64,000 bases of DNA, from contig OX344754.2 in the NCBI GenBank assembly GCA_947034885.2, positions 13,906,501 through 13,970,500 on the forward strand, given 5' to 3'. The position numbers and the translations under genes are program-made. Position 1 is the first letter of the stretch; each line of letters starts with the position of its first letter. Below, piece after piece: positions 60,508 through 64,000 of this stretch. The notes under the pieces are model-generated. The model saw nothing but the letters and a program-made list of their open reading frames with translations, ran no database searches and was not told where the DNA came from. Origin of the DNA: Thuidium tamariscinum (Eukaryota > Streptophyta > Bryopsida > Hypnales > Thuidiaceae).

Positions 60508-63500
60508 CTAGGCACCAGAATTTTCTGGTCCAGCTATCCGTCTGTAAATCGCTTTATATGTCGAACCTCCATTCCGTTCCACCTGCACAGCAGAAGAGAC
60601 ACGGTTATCAAATACTTCATGGAAACTTTAGAGCATGCATGAGATGGCCTTGAAATGATTCCACTGTTTAGATATTCACATTTATCGACTTATCTCACGT
60701 AACTCTGAGACTATAATTAATACATATTAGAAGACTGATTGGATATTTACGAACGTGAGGGTAGAAATACAAACGAAGGTGACGCATTGAAGGACCAGTT
60801 GATTTCTCTTGGTGATTGTCTATGGGATTGTAATATAGAATGAAACAGTTGCTGTACCTTTTGACCTTCTTCAGTTGCAGTCGTTAAAAGTGGGATACAG
60901 ACATCCTTTTCCTGCAACCACATTATACAATTAGATTGCCAATCATGTTCTGCCTGCAAGTCAAGTCTAATTCTATGTCAAACAGGTGACCTTGAACGTC
61001 GTGATTATTCTAACATGCATGTGTTCCACCGAAACAAAACCGCCCTAATTTCCTTCTACTCTAAAACCACTAGATCCATGTCAGGTAAGTAGTTCAGGAG
61101 ATACATTCAAAGCAATCAACCGCCAATAGCAAAAAAAGGAATGAGGAAGTTACCATCTCCTCATCAGTTAGTGGTTGAAAGAGGGGATGTGCATCTAAAC
61201 TTGTCTTCATCCACTCTCCTAATTCTTGAACGTCCGTTACTGTGTACAAAATGCCTGCCAAAGACAATCCACAATAATCCGCGCAACATAAGGCATGAGA
61301 AATCTCACAAAGCGAGCAATTCTACATTGACGATCGCAAAATTAAACTAAATCCTAGTCACTTCATTCAAGGGCTTATATTCTCCGAAAAGATGCACGTA
61401 TCCACAACAAGCTAATAGTCATAGACGTACCTCCAACAGCCATGATGTATGCATACTCAGCGAGCAAAGCGGTGCTGCACACAATTACAATTCGGGTGAA
61501 TTAAAAAGAGGGATAAGCTACCTGCCTCATACTTTGACGTTTACAATTAAAAATCAGTGAATGGCAGTAAACACCTTTGCCGATCGTAAGGAATGGCAAG
61601 TCGAAATACCTGATAATACGTCGTCGGTGGTTCTTTTCTTTAAAGTGCGGATCGGGAAATAAGAAAAACATCTTTTGAAGCTGCGAAATATACCAAACAT
61701 AATTTCAGCGCTAAAAACTCTTGTGCCATACAGTCAATGACCCAAAGAAGATAGAAGAAGATGCTTCACGTGTTCTAGACAAGCGAGTTTTGTAGCACAG
61801 CATACCTGGCCTTTCTCAAAGTAATTTGGCAAGTATTTCATAGCATTTGTTCTCAAAACTGATATGTTTTTATACTGCACAACAAAAATCCGACAATCCC
61901 TAAGATACGGAATCCTTAATTTCTTCCTCATGAAGAAAAATAATATCCACAACGGCTGCAAGTTATAACACAAGAATTTGCCATTATACATGACAAAAAT
62001 ATTCAACAATAATATGCATCTTCTAAGGAAATGACTACCATACACTAAGCATCATACTGTCAACACAAACCTACCTGCCCTGGATGTTGCTCACGTAATG
62101 CAATGATCCTTTCTTTCACGTACTCGCTCACCTGACAATTGGGATTTTATTATGGTTAATACGAAAAAAGTTCCCCTACACAAAGCAGCGGAAATCCTTA
62201 ACAATCCAAATTGTTTGTGTCCACAGGCACCATAACTCAGTAAGAAATATAGTCCCAGTTCAGTAATGAGAACCAATGCCTCAAGTATAGGTAGTGACAT
62301 ATTTAAATCTCAGGAATTTAGGAATTACACACAATACGGATTCAAGATATTTTGAACATAGAAGCAAACCTTGTCTCTCAACTCCATCCCCACCATCAAA
62401 GATTGAGGAAACAGTGGCGACATTTGGACTGCACGTTTGACGAAGCAATTGTCAGAAACTGTGTTCACAGCGCGTGACCATCAGGGCCAGGCCGGAGGAA
62501 AATGAAATGAATGTCTACTTATATCTCCTAAAGTACCACAAAATACGCGCACAGGAGGATGCTTAAGGAGCGTCAGGGAACAGGTAGAACTCGATATGAA
62601 GAGAAATAAAACAGAGACAAACTAGTCATCGTAGACACGTACCAATTAGACCACCAAAACCGCAACCAATATCAGCAAATCGGACCTTCAGATCTTTGCC
62701 CTCTGCACACGGCATGACATCGAAAACAGTATGTAATTTCATCTGAGAGGCCTGCTGAACTTGGAAAGCCCAACCAAGTATTGGCACATCTCCAGTCACA
62801 ACAAAAGCGAAATTGGATTAAGCCTCAACAATCTGAAAGACTGCAACGCTAATTCCTCCCAAATCACTAAAATCTTCACCTATTTAACTTCGTATGCAAT
62901 ATAATTTATCACATTGCAATTGAGCAATAATAGCACCCACTCCACATCTAATGCACTACCACATAAAGAATCAGGAGAACATTCCTCACCTGACACTTCT
63001 TCTTGGGCGAAAAACTCTGGAAAGCTCTCTGACCAGTCAAATTCACTGGGCATTGTAGGCCTGCCAGAAGAACGCCGCATCATAGAATCAACTTCCAATA
63101 GGAGCCGAAAAGAAAAAAGATTGAAAAAGGAAACATGAACCAGGTACAGCAGAGGATTTCTTCAACGAATGCAGTTCGGAATCCTTTTCAAACTACTACT
63201 TCAGACCAATACCCAATTGGCCAACGCATTAATAACCCCTGGCGAAGTATTGAGAAATTGATTGGATTTATAGCACAGAGTTGACGAGACATACACAGCG
63301 AATTGGCAATCACTAAGAGGATTACTGTGCGCCCGGGCCCTGAAAAACCTCTTTCTAGGTAACTGCCCTTTCTGCTTTCCTGCCTTGCCTTGCGCCTCTT
63401 GCTCCGACCTCCTCTTGCCTTTCAGAAAAGTCTTCGGTTCAGTTTCACCAGCGACATTCTTCTCATCGACTGCAGTTTCCTCCTGAGCGACGGCTGCATG

Positions 63501-63530
63501 CGCATTATCAGGCGCGTCTTCGCTGGCCAT
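60508..63530 (-). CDS. tRNA (guanine-N7-)-methyltransferase, 11 exons, ~302 aa
   Basis: Exons on the minus strand: 63530-63314 (end uncertain), 63091-62990, 62702-62643, 62428-62370, 62131-62075, 61874-61806, 61680-61610, 61474-61431, 61254-61154, 60911-60858 and 60582-60508. From exon 2 on, every junction is GT-AG with exact phase. The SAM-binding motif ADIGCGFGGL, then VGMELRDKVSEYVKERI, RTNAMKYLPNYFEKGQ and the catalytic FPDPHFKEKNHRRR are present. TDVQELGEWM and NGGSTYKAIYRRI close the protein. This is the TrmB/METTL1 catalytic subunit that makes m7G46 in tRNA, normally with a WD-repeat partner. The N-terminal part is basic (PRKRFFRARAHSNPL), as in plant homologues. Exon 1 must end in phase 1; the best donor gives NPL|ID. 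Confidence 0.93.
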
Positions 63531-63580
63531 GACGACAACTCCTCTGCACTTCTCCCGCAATAAAAAAAGTTAGAGTGCAT

Positions 63581-63605
63581 CTAAACCCTAAACCCTAAAC
63601 CCTAG
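63581..63605. promoter_or_regulatory. Telomere-type repeat / telo-box in methyltransferase leader
   Basis: Three and a half units of CTAAACCC lie 50-75 bp upstream of the methyltransferase ATG, and another TTTAGGGTTT is at about 63,671. Such telo-boxes are common near the starts of plant genes for ribosome and translation components, which fits a tRNA-modifying enzyme. A short interstitial telomere insertion is the alternative. Confidence 0.7.
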
Positions 63606-64000
63606 CATCACGATACTTTGCATTCTAATTGTGTTGGTGCGAGATGTGAACCAGATAAACGAATGAGGAATTTAGGGTTTCGGGAAGTAGGAGAGCGATG
63701 GACGTCACTCACCAGACACGAGAGCGAAAATGCAAGGTCAGGATGCACACAACTTCTACGCTACCTCACAGCTAGAATCCACCCAGCCTCACTCTGCAGA
63801 TCCAGGAGAACAGCAATCGTCAGGCAATCCACAATCAACAGACGTCAAGCCACCTTCAATCCACCGCCCGAACTTCAACACTCCCTCCCTCACGACGACG
63901 ACTGTCCACTCACCGTCACTCACCCAAATCAAAGAAGGAACCAAAACACCCACCCATTCCCAAATCTCTCACCTTCCAATCCTCGATCACCCGCACGGAC
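63606..64000. other. Upstream region of the methyltransferase gene
   Basis: GC- and CA-rich sequence without a supported ORF. It is likely promoter or leader, possibly shared with a gene beyond the window edge. Confidence 0.4.

Overview
The window is nuclear DNA of a land plant. The genes are split by short GT-AG introns (about 70-540 bp), telomere-type CTAAACCC repeats occur near the right end, and most protein families are plant-specific or have plant-type architecture. A gene with the C2-B domain, long coiled coil and C-terminal signature of the centriole protein CEP120 points to a plant with flagellated sperm (bryophyte, lycophyte, fern or cycad/ginkgo). Short introns and 5-8 kb AT-rich spacers favour a moss or other bryophyte. 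The species cannot be fixed from sequence alone.

Layout, left to right. 1-4505: a decayed hAT-type transposase on the minus strand with a 60-bp tandem repeat in its intron, next to a 2.1-kb segment flanked by a 39-bp inverted repeat that carries a RING-like ORF and a CACTA-like foldback element. 7415-8351 (-): universal stress protein. 9.6-15.2 kb: AT-rich repeat graveyard with two related inverted-repeat elements and a 147-bp tandem repeat. 16137-19407 (+): ER J-protein with thioredoxin-like region, interrupted by an in-frame TAG. 22418-25631 (-): an unrecognised gene built from two duplicated modules with all-phase-0 exons. 26578-27074 (-): small membrane protein with AQD repeats. 27-31.5 kb: repeats ending in a 559-bp element with perfect 18-bp inverted termini, directly upstream of a plastid cyclophilin (31929-33742, +). 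34681-38727 (+): CEP120 homologue. 42854-45560 (+): UDP-sugar transporter of the UTR2 type with two consecutive GC-AG introns. 49423-50645 (-): HR-like lesion-inducing membrane protein. 51-56.9 kb: repeats and a 465-bp inverted-repeat element. 56902-59163 (-): L-cysteine desulfhydrase-like PLP enzyme. 60508-63530 (-): tRNA (guanine-N7) methyltransferase with a telo-box in its leader.

The host genes are unrelated housekeeping, endomembrane, plastid and centriolar functions; no operon-like or cluster logic is seen. The spacers share at least three families of degenerate dispersed repeats with each other. The most unusual items are the duplicated-module gene, the consecutive GC-AG introns, the in-frame stops in otherwise intact reading frames, and the perfect-terminus TTAA-bounded element abutting the cyclophilin promoter.
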